A DNA stretch of 50,453 nucleotides from Bacillota bacterium. Lineage in GTDB: Bacteria; Bacillota; Sulfobacillia; RBS10-35; JAJYVN01. The stretch is taken from positions 1-50,453 of the forward strand of contig JAJZXK010000011.1 in assembly GCA_021806565.1 (NCBI GenBank), in the 5' to 3' direction. Positions within the stretch are counted from its first letter, which is position 1. Each line of letters begins with the position of its first letter. The notes beneath the pieces were generated by a model. The model was not told the origin of the DNA. It worked only from the letters and a program-made list of their open reading frames with translations, and did no database searches. Below are positions 1 through 8,537 of the stretch, in pieces. The position numbers and the translations under genes were made by a program.

Positions 1-1
1 C

Positions 2-349
2 GCCGGCCGGGCCCCGGGCCTGGCCGCCGCCGCCGGCTCGGCCGATCCCACTCCGGCGGCGGTGCTGGAAGCCGCGGCCCAGGGCGATCCCGCCGCCCAG
101 GGCATCCTCGGGCGCGCCGTCCGCTATAACGGCTACGGCCTGTTGAACCTGCTGCACTTGCTCAGCCCGGGCCGGATCGTCATCGGGGGCGGTCTGACGC
201 ACGGCTGGGATCAACTGGTGGAACCTGCGGCGCGCTGGGCGCGCGCCCACGCGATGACGCGGCCGGCCGAGGCCTGCACGATCGTCCGCGCCGCTCTGGG
301 CGATGTGGTGGGCGGCCTGGGCGCGGCCGCGTTGGTGGCGGCCGACTAG
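2..349 (+). CDS. ROK-family sugar kinase/regulator, C-terminal part (5' truncated by window edge)
   Basis: The frame is open from the first base of the window and stops at TAG 347-349. The visible 115 residues carry the usual ROK C-terminal pattern: an acidic/alanine helix with a GDPAAQ stretch, then a GYGLLNLLHLLSP helix followed by RIVIGGGL, which is the conserved nucleotide-site strand of glucokinase-like ROK proteins (family knowledge). ROK proteins are ATP-dependent glucokinases/fructokinases or sugar-sensing repressors. Which of these this is cannot be told, because the N-terminal half, with its ATP loop and any HTH, lies outside the window. It ends 34 nt before rodA and on the same strand, so the two may be cotranscribed. 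Confidence 0.75.
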   Translation, partial: AGRAPGLAAAAGSADPTPAAVLEAAAQGDPAAQGILGRAVRYNGYGLLNLLHLLSPGRIVIGGGLTHGWDQLVEPAARWARAHAMTRPAEACTIVRAALGDVVGGLGAAALVAAD

Positions 350-383
350 CCGCCGGCCGCACGCTTCGAGGGAGGGCGCGCGC

Positions 384-1526
384 TTGACGCTGCCGCCGCG
401 CTTCTGGCGGAATCTGGATTGGGCCTTGCTGGCGATCACCTTCGGGGCGGCCGGGGCCGGCCTGGTGGCGATCGCCGGTGTCAGCGGCACGAGCCTGCAC
501 GCCCCCGCGGTCCGCCTGCTGGTGATCAAGCAACTGATCTGGACGGTGCTCGGAACCGGCGCCCTGGCGGCGTGCGCCCTCACCGACTACCACCTGGTCG
601 AGCGCTGGCGGCGGGAGCTGTATGTGATTCTGCTGCTGATGCTCGGGGTGGTGCTGGTGGCGGGTCACCACAACCTGGGGTCGCAGCGCTGGATCCAGAT
701 CGGACCCCTGCAGGTGCAGCCTTCGGAGTTCAGCAAGCTCTTGCTGATCTTCTGGCTCTCGGCCATCCTGGCGCCGAAGGCGGGCTCGCTGCGGCGTTGG
801 GAGCAGGTGCTTCTGCCGGTGGCCGGCGCCGCCCTTGCCGCCGGACTGGTTGCCATCCAGCCGGACCTCGGAACCAGCATGGTCTTTTTCGCCATCCTCG
901 GGGGGATGCTGTATATCGCGGGCTTTTCGGGCGCGCGCCTGGTGACGGTGGCGGCGGTGGGCCTGGGGTTGATCATCGGACTGGTCGCCGCGCACCTGCG
1001 CTGGCACCAGGTGCCGCTACCGCTGCACAACTACCAGTTGCAGCGCCTGCTCGCCTTTCTGCACCCGCACCGCAACGCCCAGGGCTCCGGTTACCACATC
1101 GTGCAGGCGGAGATGGCGATCGGTTCCGGGCGGTTGACCGGGACCGGATTGTTCAGCGGCGGGGTCAACCACCAACTCCAGTACCTGCCGGAGGCGCAAA
1201 CGGATTTCATCTTCGCCTCGATCGCCAACGTCGGCGGGTTGCTGGGCGCGGCCCTGGTGTTGGTCCTGTTGGCCGGGATCGTCTGGCGGGCCCTTTGGTG
1301 CATGCTCGGCGCCCGAGACGCCCTGGGGGCGCTGCTGGCGGGCGGGATCGCCGTGATGATCGGCTTTCAGACCCTGCTGAACGTCGGGGTGGCCGTCGGC
1401 CTCCTGCCCGTCACCGGGGTGCCCCTGCCGTTCATGAGCTACGGCGGTAGCGCCGCCTTGGTCGACTGGTTGGCGGTCGGTATCCTGCAGAGCGTCTCGG
1501 TCCGCCGCCGCAAGATCCAGTTCTGA
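384..1526 (+). CDS. rodA: RodA-type SEDS peptidoglycan glycosyltransferase
   Basis: This 380-residue polytopic membrane protein has about ten hydrophobic segments and the SEDS hallmarks: GSQRWIQIGPLQVQPSEF at about 99-116, QPDLGTS at 159-165, PEAQTDFIFA at 269-278 and TGVPLPFMSYGGS at 344-356. D274 in the TDFIF motif matches the Asp reported as essential in RodA proteins (family knowledge). SEDS proteins polymerise lipid II glycan strands with a partner class B PBP. The TTG start at 384 was chosen because GGAGGG (371-376) lies 7 nt upstream; the frame is open further upstream but overlaps the ROK gene. RodA is preferred over FtsW or SpoVE on the PEAQTDFIFA context and the lack of a divisome neighbourhood, though no partner PBP is visible. 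Confidence 0.88.
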   Translation: MTLPPRFWRNLDWALLAITFGAAGAGLVAIAGVSGTSLHAPAVRLLVIKQLIWTVLGTGALAACALTDYHLVERWRRELYVILLLMLGVVLVAGHHNLGSQRWIQIGPLQVQPSEFSKLLLIFWLSAILAPKAGSLRRWEQVLLPVAGAALAAGLVAIQPDLGTSMVFFAILGGMLYIAGFSGARLVTVAAVGLGLIIGLVAAHLRWHQVPLPLHNYQLQRLLAFLHPHRNAQGSGYHIVQAEMAIGSGRLTGTGLFSGGVNHQLQYLPEAQTDFIFASIANVGGLLGAALVLVLLAGIVWRALWCMLGARDALGALLAGGIAVMIGFQTLLNVGVAVGLLPVTGVPLPFMSYGGSAALVDWLAVGILQSVSVRRRKIQF

Positions 1527-1535
1527 GCGGAGACC

Positions 1536-1820
1536 TCAGGCCCGCCGCCCGCAGAGCCGGGCGATCAGGTCCTCCATCTCCTCCCGTTTGGCCTCGATGC
1601 GGTCCTCCACATCATGTTCCAGTCCGGGCGTGGACGAGGCCCGCGTCTGGATGCCGGCGACGATGTCGCGGTGGACCGACTCCAGGAACCCCCGCAATAC
1701 CTCAGGGGTCACGGGGCCGAAGGCGCCCCCGGCGGCGCGCGTGGCGAAATCCTCCAGGCGCGTGGACGGATCGTCCATCATCGCCTCCACGTACGTGGCG
1801 CGTAAACCTGCGCAGTCCAT
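1536..1820 (-). CDS. Small hypothetical protein (94 aa)
   Basis: I do not recognise this protein. It is soluble, charged and probably helical, with an acidic/basic C-terminal helix (DRIEAKREEMEDLIARLCG) and no membrane segment or signal peptide. The ATG at 1818-1820 (minus strand) was chosen because an AAGGGAG Shine-Dalgarno site lies about 7 nt upstream of it; a longer reading to 1877 lacks such support. It converges on rodA with only 9 nt between the stop codons, and its 5' side faces gltB across an AT-richer intergenic region. No function is proposed. Confidence 0.55.
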   Translation of the reverse strand: MDCAGLRATYVEAMMDDPSTRLEDFATRAAGGAFGPVTPEVLRGFLESVHRDIVAGIQTRASSTPGLEHDVEDRIEAKREEMEDLIARLCGRRA

Positions 1821-1911
1821 GCGCTGCTCCCTTCCGGATCCCGCGTCGGGCCGCCGATCGATTTCCCTTGATGCCACGGACCGATGCGGGCCTTTTCAAG
1901 TCCAGAGGGGC

Positions 1912-1960
1912 TGTGGTACGCTGTCAAACATACTAGCATATTTATACCGATTGCCGCGTC
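1912..1960. promoter_or_regulatory. AT-rich patch, likely promoter region for gltB (and possibly the divergent small gene)
   Basis: In the 211-nt divergent gap (1821-2031), bases around 1920-1955 are clearly AT-richer than the rest of this very GC-rich region. They hold TAGCAT and TTTATA -10-like strings on the plus strand and a TTGACA hexamer on the minus strand near 1923-1928. No hexamer pair has both good matches and a 16-18 nt spacer, so the exact promoter is not assigned. Nothing else was seen in this gap. Confidence 0.3.
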
Positions 1961-2031
1961 GCGACCTGGGCATCGCCGAACGGCGAATGTCAGGCCGGCG
2001 GGAATGCATTGTTCGGAAGGAGACCGAGTGA

Positions 2032-5000
2032 ATGGACGGACCCGGGCGATGGGAGGTTAAGGGCGAGGAGCACGACGCCTGCGCCCTGATCGCGCACGTA
2101 CGCAAGACGGGCATGCCATCGCATGGCAACGTCACCCGCACCATCGAAGCCCTGATGAAGATGGGCCACCGTTCCGGGGAGGTCGCCGGCGAGGGTGATG
2201 GCTGCGGCCTTTTGACCGACATCCCCCGCCGGATCTGGGCCCGGCGGTTGGCGCGCGCGCAGCGGCCGGAGCGGTTGACCTCCGACCCGCGCTTCGGCGT
2301 GGGGCACTTCTTCATCGCGCCCGAGTTCCGCGGCCGTGCGCAGGAGATCCGCGCCGGCATCCTGCGGGAGTTGGGGTCGCGAGGCATCGAGGTGCTGCTG
2401 CAGCAGGTCGGCGCCGTCGACAGCAGCGTCCTGGGAAAGCGGGCGCGCCGCGAGGAGCCGGAGTTCTGGCAGTTGGGCCTGCTCTTGCCCGAGGTGGCGC
2501 CGGAGCAGGTTGAGCGCACGCTGTTCGAACTGGCCCTTGAGGTGGAGGCGGCCTTCCCGGTGCACGCCTGCTCCCTCTCGGCGCACAGTGCCGCCTACAA
2601 GGTGCGGGGCTCGCCCGAGATCCTGCCCCGCTACTACCCCGAACTGCACGACGCCGCGTTCCACTCGGCCATCACGCTCGGCCACAACCGCTACTCGACG
2701 AACACCACGTCGTCGTTCTTGCGCGTGCAGCCGTTCAGCCTCCTGGGCCATAACGGCGAGATCAACACCGTCAAGAAACTGCGGCTCGAGATCGAGACGC
2801 TCGGTGTGGACCTGGTCGTCGGTGCCTCGGATTCGCAGGACCTGGATCGTGGTCTGGCCGGTTTGATCCACCGTTTCGGGTTTTCACTGCCGGAAGCGAT
2901 GGAGATCATGTTCCCGCCGGTCGTGCACGAGATCCGCCAGCTGCCCGAGTCGCTGCGCGACATGTACGCGTACCTGCGCGAGTCCTGGGGGCTGTTCGCC
3001 CAGGGCCCGGCGGCGTTGGTAACGCGCTGTGGCGACGAGTGCGTGTTTTCGGTCGACGCGCTCGGATTGCGCCCGTTGTGGTTTGGTGAGACCGAGAAGG
3101 ACTTCTTTTTCTCCTCCGAAAAGGGCGCCATCCCCCTGGAGACCATGGTGGCCGATCCGCGGCCGCTGGCGCCGGGCGAGAAGGTCGCGGCAGCCGTCGA
3201 TCGCGGCCGCGGCGTCCGCATCCTCGACTGCTCTGAGTTGCAGCGCGAAGTGGAAAAGCGCCTGCTTTCGCGGGGGCTCCGGTGGCAGGGCTGGGGGCGG
3301 CAGTTGACCTGCGGCGGTCCCGCGGAGGGTCCGACGTTGGCAGAGGCCGCCGCGCCCGCCGACTCCAAGGCGGCGGCCGTCCGGCGGCAGCGGCGGCTGG
3401 CGGCCTGGGGTTGGGATTATGACGATATCGGCCTTGTGGAGGACCTTGCCGGTCCGAAGCCGCACGAGCCCATCGGCTCGCTTGGCTTCGACGGGCCGCT
3501 GGCCGCCCTGGCCAAGGAGCGCCAGAACCTGGCCGACTACTTCAAAGAGACCGTCGCGGTGGTCACCAACCCCGCCATCGATCGCGAGCGGGAGATCGAG
3601 CACTTCTCGACCCGGGCGGTGCTCGGCCGCCGGCCGCCGCTGTCCGGCGCGGTGGAAGGGCCGCGAGCCGTGCAGTTGCAACTGCCCGTCGTGCTGGGCG
3701 GCCACGCGCTACCGGCCGGCCTGACCGCGGATGCCTACCGCGGCGCGGCGCGGCGCTCCGGCACCTGGCTCCTGGAGGATCTTACCGCCAGCCTGCCCTC
3801 GGCCGTGATCGTCATGGCGCGGCGCCAGGGTGAAACGGTGCCGCAGGCTCTGGACCGCCTCGCCGCGGAGGCCGGGGCCGCCGTGCGCGCGGGGGCTGAG
3901 TTGTGCGTGCTGGACGACGGCGGCGCCCTGGAGGACGAGGGACTGCGCCCCCTGGATCCGCTTCTGGCCGTGGCGGCCGTGGACCGTGCCCTGCGGTCGG
4001 ACCGCCCGGGCGGCCTGCGGCTCGATCCGGAGTCCGGGCGCATCGACACGGGCCCGGGGGAGGGGTTGCGCCGCCAGTGCGGTCTGCTGTTGCGCAGCGG
4101 TGCGCTACGCAACCTGCACGACCTGGCGCTGGCCGTCGGGTTCGGCGCCGACGCCGTCCAGCCGTATGTGATGCTGGAACTCGCGTTGGATGCGCTACCT
4201 GCCGATCCGGCCCAGGCGGCGACCCACCTGTGCGAGGGCCTGCGCAAGGGCCTGGAGAAGATCATCTCCACCATGGGCACCCACGAGGTGCGTGGGTATG
4301 CCCGCGCGGCGGCGGCCATCGGCCTGTCGCCGGAAGTCGTGGAGGTGTTCGGCAGCGAGGGCTTCTGCGCCTCCGCCGGCCGCGGCCTCGGCTGGGAGGA
4401 CCTGGAGCGGGACGGGGAGCAGCGCTGGCTGGCGGCGCAGGGAGAAGGCGCGGTCCGGCCGGTGCGCACCTTCCACTTCTACCCCTTCATCTGGAAGTAT
4501 GCCGGGGCGGCCGCCAACGACGCGACCGACTACCGCGCCTATGAGGAGAAGGTCGCCGCACTCGAGGCCGAGCACCCGGTGTCGCTGCGCCACTGCCTGG
4601 AGCTGCACAGCACCCGCGATCCCCTGCCGCTGGACGAGGTGGAAATCGGCGTCGGCGGCCACAGCCTGCCGTTCGCGATCAGCTCGATGTCGTTCGGCTC
4701 CCAGGGGGAGACCGCCTTCCGCGCCTACGCCGAGGCCGCCTACCGCCTCAACATGGTGTGCCTGAACGGCGAGGGCGGCGAGATCAAGGACATGCTGCGC
4801 AAGTACCCGAACAACCGCGGCCAGCAGATCGCCTCTGGCCGTTTCGGCGTCAACATCCACCTGGCCAACTCGTCGAACCTCCTGGAGATCAAGATCGGAC
4901 AGGGCGCCAAGCCCGGCGAGGGCGGCCACCTGCCGGGCAGCAAGGTCTCCGCGAAGGTGGCGGCGGCGCGCAACGCCCGGCCCGGCGTCGACCTGATCTC

Positions 5001-6654
5001 GCCGTCGAATAACCACGACATTTACTCCATCGAGGATCTGGCGCAGATCATCGAGGAACTCAAGACGGCCAACCCCCACGCGCGCGTGGCCGTCAAGGTA
5101 CCCATCGTCCCGGGCATCGGAACGATCGCGGTCGGGATCGCCAAGGCGGGTGCGGACATCGTCACCCTGTCGGGGTATGACGGCGGCACCGGCGCGGCGC
5201 GCAAGCACGCCCTGCGGCACGCCGGCCTGCCCGTGGAATTGGGCGTCAAGCTCGCCCACCGCGCCTTGGTGGAATCGGGGCTGCGCGAGCGCGTCGAGGT
5301 GTGGGCCGACGGCGGCCTCAAGACGGCGGTCGACGTGGCGAAGCTCCTGTGCCTCGGAGCCAACCGGGTCGGTTTCGGAACCCTGCCGATGGTCGCCATC
5401 GGCTGCACCATCTGCCGGGGTTGCCAGTTGGACACCTGCCACGTCGGCATCGCCACGCAGATGGAGAGCGTGGAGGAGGCGGCGCGCAAGGGGGTCAAGC
5501 GCTTCGAGCCGCGCGAGTTCGACGCCGCGGCCGAGGCCCTGGGGCGGCTGTTCGGCGCCATGGGGGAGACCCTGCGGGCAATCACGGCGCAACTCGGCTT
5601 CCGCCGCGCCCAGGAGTTGGTGGGCCGCTCGGACCTGCTGCGGCAGATCGCCGGCATGGAACGCCTGGACCTGACCGGCCTGTGCGAGCCGGTGCCCGGA
5701 GACCGCTGGCAGCACACGCAGGCCGGCGGCGACGCCGTCGCGGTGCGCCCGCTGCACCGGCCGCGCAACTACCTGACCCACCTGGTGGCGGACCTCACCA
5801 CCAAGGTCATCGAGCAGGGCGAGGAGCGCGTCGCCTACGAGGACGACAAGATCAACAGCACCGACCGCGCCATGGGCACGTCGCTGGCCGGCGAGATCGC
5901 GCGCGGCCGCTTCGGCGGCAAGTTCCTGCATTTCCGCGAGGCCCGCCTATCGCTCAACGGCGGTTCCGTTCCCGGTAACGGCCTGGCCGCCTTCAACAGC
6001 GACGGCGTCCACATCCGCGTCGAGGGCGGGGCGCAGGACGGGGTCGGCAAGGCCGCCTTCGGAGGTCGGGTGGCCATCCTCAAGGGCGCCAACCATCAGG
6101 GCACGGTGCTGGACGGTTCGGTCGGCAAGGGCTTGGCCTACGGTGCCCAGAAGGGCACGTTCCTGATCCAGGGGGATGCCGACTCGCGGGCCGGCGTGCG
6201 GCTTTCGGGCGCGGACATCGTGATCGGCGGCACCCTGCGCGGTCCGGTGCGCGACGACCTGGGATGCCTGGCCACCCGCGCCAACCTCAAGGGTTTCGCG
6301 TTTGAGTACATGACCAACGGCCGGGCGGTCGTACTCGGGGATCCGGGTCCGTGGATCTGCTCCGGCATGACCGGCGGCGTCGTCTATCTGCGCCACTGGC
6401 CGGAGATGGGCCTGGACGAGGACGCCCTGCGGCGGCGGCTGGCCAAGGGCGCCCTGGTGGAACTGCAGTCGATCGAAGCCGTGGACGAACGCAACCTGCG
6501 GGATCTGCTCGGGCTGTACATCGAGGAGTTGCGGGTCACCAACCAGGGTGAGGCCGCCGACGAGGTGGAGGCACTGCTGGCGGATCCGTCCGCCAACTTC
6601 CGCCGCGTCCTGCCACGCGGCCAGCAGGTGGACCCGTCCGTCAGCACGGAGTAG
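2032..6654 (+). CDS. gltB: Glutamate synthase large subunit (GOGAT alpha)
   Basis: Glutamate synthase converts glutamine plus 2-oxoglutarate to two glutamates. The 1540 residues match the usual ~1500. C17, in the EHDACALIA context, is the expected N-terminal nucleophile of the class II amidotransferase domain once the short propeptide is removed. The FMN-synthase domain contains GEGGEIKDMLRKYPNNRG, IGQGAKPGEGGHLPGSK and SGYDGGTGAARKHA. C1125, C1131 and C1136 (C-x5-C-x4-C) fit the 3Fe-4S cluster, and the C-terminal glycine-rich beta-helix (GXGXG) domain is complete. ATG 2032 has AAGGAG 9 nt upstream. No gltD lies beside it: folE follows after a terminator, so electrons must come from a distant GltD or from ferredoxin. 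The NADPH and ferredoxin types cannot be separated here. Confidence 0.95.
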   Translation: MDGPGRWEVKGEEHDACALIAHVRKTGMPSHGNVTRTIEALMKMGHRSGEVAGEGDGCGLLTDIPRRIWARRLARAQRPERLTSDPRFGVGHFFIAPEFRGRAQEIRAGILRELGSRGIEVLLQQVGAVDSSVLGKRARREEPEFWQLGLLLPEVAPEQVERTLFELALEVEAAFPVHACSLSAHSAAYKVRGSPEILPRYYPELHDAAFHSAITLGHNRYSTNTTSSFLRVQPFSLLGHNGEINTVKKLRLEIETLGVDLVVGASDSQDLDRGLAGLIHRFGFSLPEAMEIMFPPVVHEIRQLPESLRDMYAYLRESWGLFAQGPAALVTRCGDECVFSVDALGLRPLWFGETEKDFFFSSEKGAIPLETMVADPRPLAPGEKVAAAVDRGRGVRILDCSELQREVEKRLLSRGLRWQGWGRQLTCGGPAEGPTLAEAAAPADSKAAAVRRQRRLAAWGWDYDDIGLVEDLAGPKPHEPIGSLGFDGPLAALAKERQNLADYFKETVAVVTNPAIDREREIEHFSTRAVLGRRPPLSGAVEGPRAVQLQLPVVLGGHALPAGLTADAYRGAARRSGTWLLEDLTASLPSAVIVMARRQGETVPQALDRLAAEAGAAVRAGAELCVLDDGGALEDEGLRPLDPLLAVAAVDRALRSDRPGGLRLDPESGRIDTGPGEGLRRQCGLLLRSGALRNLHDLALAVGFGADAVQPYVMLELALDALPADPAQAATHLCEGLRKGLEKIISTMGTHEVRGYARAAAAIGLSPEVVEVFGSEGFCASAGRGLGWEDLERDGEQRWLAAQGEGAVRPVRTFHFYPFIWKYAGAAANDATDYRAYEEKVAALEAEHPVSLRHCLELHSTRDPLPLDEVEIGVGGHSLPFAISSMSFGSQGETAFRAYAEAAYRLNMVCLNGEGGEIKDMLRKYPNNRGQQIASGRFGVNIHLANSSNLLEIKIGQGAKPGEGGHLPGSKVSAKVAAARNARPGVDLISPSNNHDIYSIEDLAQIIEELKTANPHARVAVKVPIVPGIGTIAVGIAKAGADIVTLSGYDGGTGAARKHALRHAGLPVELGVKLAHRALVESGLRERVEVWADGGLKTAVDVAKLLCLGANRVGFGTLPMVAIGCTICRGCQLDTCHVGIATQMESVEEAARKGVKRFEPREFDAAAEALGRLFGAMGETLRAITAQLGFRRAQELVGRSDLLRQIAGMERLDLTGLCEPVPGDRWQHTQAGGDAVAVRPLHRPRNYLTHLVADLTTKVIEQGEERVAYEDDKINSTDRAMGTSLAGEIARGRFGGKFLHFREARLSLNGGSVPGNGLAAFNSDGVHIRVEGGAQDGVGKAAFGGRVAILKGANHQGTVLDGSVGKGLAYGAQKGTFLIQGDADSRAGVRLSGADIVIGGTLRGPVRDDLGCLATRANLKGFAFEYMTNGRAVVLGDPGPWICSGMTGGVVYLRHWPEMGLDEDALRRRLAKGALVELQSIEAVDERNLRDLLGLYIEELRVTNQGEAADEVEALLADPSANFRRVLPRGQQVDPSVSTE

Positions 6655-6679
6655 GGCCGCGGACGGATGGCGGTGCAGG

Positions 6680-6724
6680 GGCGGGTCTTCTGGACCGGAT
6701 CGGCCGGCCAGGGGACCCGCCTTT
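6680..6724 (+). terminator. Rho-independent-type terminator after gltB
   Basis: An 8-bp perfect stem GGCGGGTC/GACCCGCC (6680-6687 with 6714-6721) is extended inside by CTGG/CCAG (6690-6693/6708-6711) and CCGG/CCGG (6695-6698/6704-6707) and is followed by TTT. It lies 26 nt after the gltB stop. The U-tract is short, as is common in GC-rich genomes. It probably separates gltB from folE. Confidence 0.65.
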
Positions 6725-6756
6725 GGCATGACGGGCGCTCGACGCATGTCTACAAT
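6723..6756 (+). promoter_or_regulatory. Weak candidate promoter upstream of folE
   Basis: TACAAT at 6751-6756 is a good -10 match directly downstream of the gltB terminator. The best -35 match is TTGGCA at 6723-6728, but the 22-nt spacer is too long for a standard sigma-70 site, so the -35 assignment is doubtful. The rest of the 6655-6854 gap holds no recognisable gene. Confidence 0.3.
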
Positions 6757-6854
6757 AGCCACCGACGCCACAACAGCCGCCGAGCGCGGGTACCGGCCGC
6801 AGTCGCCCGGGTCCGCAGGCCGCCGGCCGTGGTCGTGGAGAGGGACGGTGGCTT

Positions 6855-7454
6855 GTGCGGGACGACCAGCGGCGGCCGCTGCGGTATGACGCGGCCAAGG
6901 TGGAACAGGCAACACGGCTCTTGCTGGAGGCGATCGGCGAAGACCCGGACCGCGAGGGGCTGCGGGATACACCGGCCAGGGTCGCCCGGGCGTACGCGGA
7001 GTTGTGTTGGGGGATCGGCCGCGGGCCGGAGGAAGAGCTGGACGCGTTCTTCGACGGTGAGACCGACGACATGGTGGTGGTCCGCGACATCTCCTTCCAC
7101 TCCCTGTGCGAGCACCACCTGCTGCCCTTTCTGGGCCGGGCCCACGTCGCCTACATCCCCCGCGGCGGGAGGATCACCGGTCTTTCAAAGCTGGCGCGCG
7201 CCGTGGAGGTTGCCGCGCACCGGCCCCAGGTGCAGGAACGCCTGACGGCCCAGGTCGCCGACGCGGTGATGCGGTCGCTGCGCCCGCGCGGGGTGCTGGT
7301 CTGCGTGGAGGCGGAGCACCTGTGCATGACCATGCGCGGGGTGCGCAAACCGGGCACGCTGGCGCTGACGTCCGCAGTGCGCGGCTGTTTCCTGGAGGAC
7401 GCGGCGACCCGCGCCGAGGCCTACGCCCTGCTCGGGCGGTCCCCCGGTCACTAG
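6855..7454 (+). CDS. folE: GTP cyclohydrolase I
   Basis: This enzyme converts GTP to 7,8-dihydroneopterin triphosphate, the first step to tetrahydrofolate. The 199 residues are the normal bacterial length. The zinc ligands are visible: C85 and H88 in HSLCEHHLLPF and C157 in EHLCMTMRG. The conserved REGLRDTPARVARAY and GLSKLARAVEVAAHRPQVQERLT motifs are also intact. GTG 6855 was chosen with a GGAGAGGG site about 9 nt upstream. No other folate genes (folP, folB, folK) are adjacent. It sits alone between a terminator and the M50 protease gene, 11 nt downstream, with which it is probably cotranscribed. Confidence 0.95.
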   Translation: MRDDQRRPLRYDAAKVEQATRLLLEAIGEDPDREGLRDTPARVARAYAELCWGIGRGPEEELDAFFDGETDDMVVVRDISFHSLCEHHLLPFLGRAHVAYIPRGGRITGLSKLARAVEVAAHRPQVQERLTAQVADAVMRSLRPRGVLVCVEAEHLCMTMRGVRKPGTLALTSAVRGCFLEDAATRAEAYALLGRSPGH

Positions 7455-7465
7455 CCGCGGCTGGG

Positions 7466-8455
7466 ATGAACCGGCGGTTCCACCCGTATACGTGGGGCGG
7501 GGGGGGGGGACGGCACGGTGCGCGGCAGGGGTGTTTCCACGGGGTCGGTGCGCGCCGCGTGACGGTGCGCCTGGGGGGCGTGCAACTGGCCGTGCACCCG
7601 GGTTTGCTCCTGGTGCTCTTGGCCGCCTTTGCCGCCCGCCTCGGCTCTGAAGTCGCCATCTTCGCGGCCGCTCTGGCCGGACATGAACTGGCCCACGCCC
7701 TGGCCGCCGGGGCATTCGGCCTGCGCATCCGCCGCATCGAACTCCTGCCCTTCGGCGGCGTCGCGGAAGTCGACGGCCTCGAACTGGCGGACCCGGGCGT
7801 CGAGGCGGTCGTGGCGCTGGCAGGTCCGCTGCACAATCTGCTGTGCCTGGCGGCGGGCTTTCTCCTGCAGGCCCATGGCCTGCTGAGTCCCGGCCGCGGC
7901 CAGTTCTTTCTCGAGGCCAACGCGGCGCTGGCCCTGGGTAACCTCCTGCCGGCCCTGCCTCTGGACGGGGGCCGGGTGGTGCGGGCGGCGCTCGCCCTGC
8001 GTCAGGGCCACGGGCCGGCGACCGCGTGGGTCAGCCGTGCCGGCCTGTGGGTCGCCGGGCTGCTCGCGGCCGCGGCGGTCGTCCTTGCGGTCCGGGGGGT
8101 GCTGGCCCCGAGCCTGCTGGTGTTCAGCTACTTCACCTATGCCAGGGCCCGGCCCGCACAGGGGGTGGCGCGCATGCGGTTGTGGCGCGAACTGGCCCGG
8201 CGGGGCGCGGGACTGGGGGACGCGGCCGTCCTGCCGCTGCAGCCGCTCGCGGCGGACCCGGCCGTGCCGCTGCGGCGCGTGGTGGAGCGCTTTGCACCCC
8301 GCAGCTACCACCTGCTTTGGTTGGTGGCGCCCGGCGGCGCCGCCCGCGGTCCGTGGGACGAAGCCGCGATACTTGCCACGCTGCGGCGCAAAGGATCCGA
8401 TGTGCCGGCTGCGGAACTTCCGGACGGCGCGGCCGGACGGACCCATGGGCTATAA
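7466..8455 (+). CDS. Membrane M50-family zinc metalloprotease (SpoIVFB-like)
   Basis: This is a site-2-protease-type intramembrane peptidase. With the ATG at 7466, H73-E74-x2-H77 (AGHELAHAL) gives two zinc ligands and D167 in NLLPALPLDGGRVV gives the third, as in SpoIVFB-like M50 enzymes. Hydrophobic segments surround both motifs and a soluble, possibly CBS-derived tail follows. The start is uncertain: ATG 7466 lies before an 11-G homopolymer (7499-7509), whereas in-frame GTG 7559 or 7565 gives a more typical M50 N-terminus (VTVRLGGVQLAVHPGLLLVL) that does not depend on the G count. Neither has a strong Shine-Dalgarno site. The substrate is unknown: SpoIVFB cleaves pro-sigma-K during sporulation, but nothing here proves a sporulation role. 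Confidence 0.8.
   Translation: MNRRFHPYTWGGGGGRHGARQGCFHGVGARRVTVRLGGVQLAVHPGLLLVLLAAFAARLGSEVAIFAAALAGHELAHALAAGAFGLRIRRIELLPFGGVAEVDGLELADPGVEAVVALAGPLHNLLCLAAGFLLQAHGLLSPGRGQFFLEANAALALGNLLPALPLDGGRVVRAALALRQGHGPATAWVSRAGLWVAGLLAAAAVVLAVRGVLAPSLLVFSYFTYARARPAQGVARMRLWRELARRGAGLGDAAVLPLQPLAADPAVPLRRVVERFAPRSYHLLWLVAPGGAARGPWDEAAILATLRRKGSDVPAAELPDGAAGRTHGL
7499..7509 (+). repeat. 11-G homopolymer tract
   Basis: Eleven consecutive G residues lie near the 5' end of the M50 protease reading frame, shortly after its upstream ATG. A gain or loss of one G would disconnect the 7466 start from the protease frame. Confidence 0.9.
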
Positions 8456-8456
8456 T
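8451..8456 (+). promoter_or_regulatory. Candidate -10 element (TATAAT) for the RNase E/G gene
   Basis: A perfect TATAAT overlaps the TAA stop of the M50 protease gene and lies about 85 nt before the ribonuclease start. No good -35 hexamer stands 16-18 nt upstream (the region is CG-only), so it would be a weak or activator-dependent promoter. The perfect hexamer in such GC-rich DNA is still notable. Confidence 0.4.
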
Positions 8457-8505
8457 GCGCGGCGTGGGACGGCACCCGCCCGTGGGTGGCAGGCAGCGCG
8501 AGACG

Positions 8506-8526
8506 GCGGGCCACCCCTTGGCCCGC
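8506..8526 (+). promoter_or_regulatory. Hairpin in the leader of the RNase E/G gene
   Basis: GCGGGCCA (8506-8513) and TGGCCCGC (8519-8526) form a perfect 8-bp stem with a CCCCT loop, 11 nt before GTG 8538. A smaller CACCC/GGGTG stem lies just upstream, near 8473-8488. Together they could make a structured 5' untranslated region. Confidence 0.5.
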
Positions 8527-8537
8527 GGCGGGGCGGG

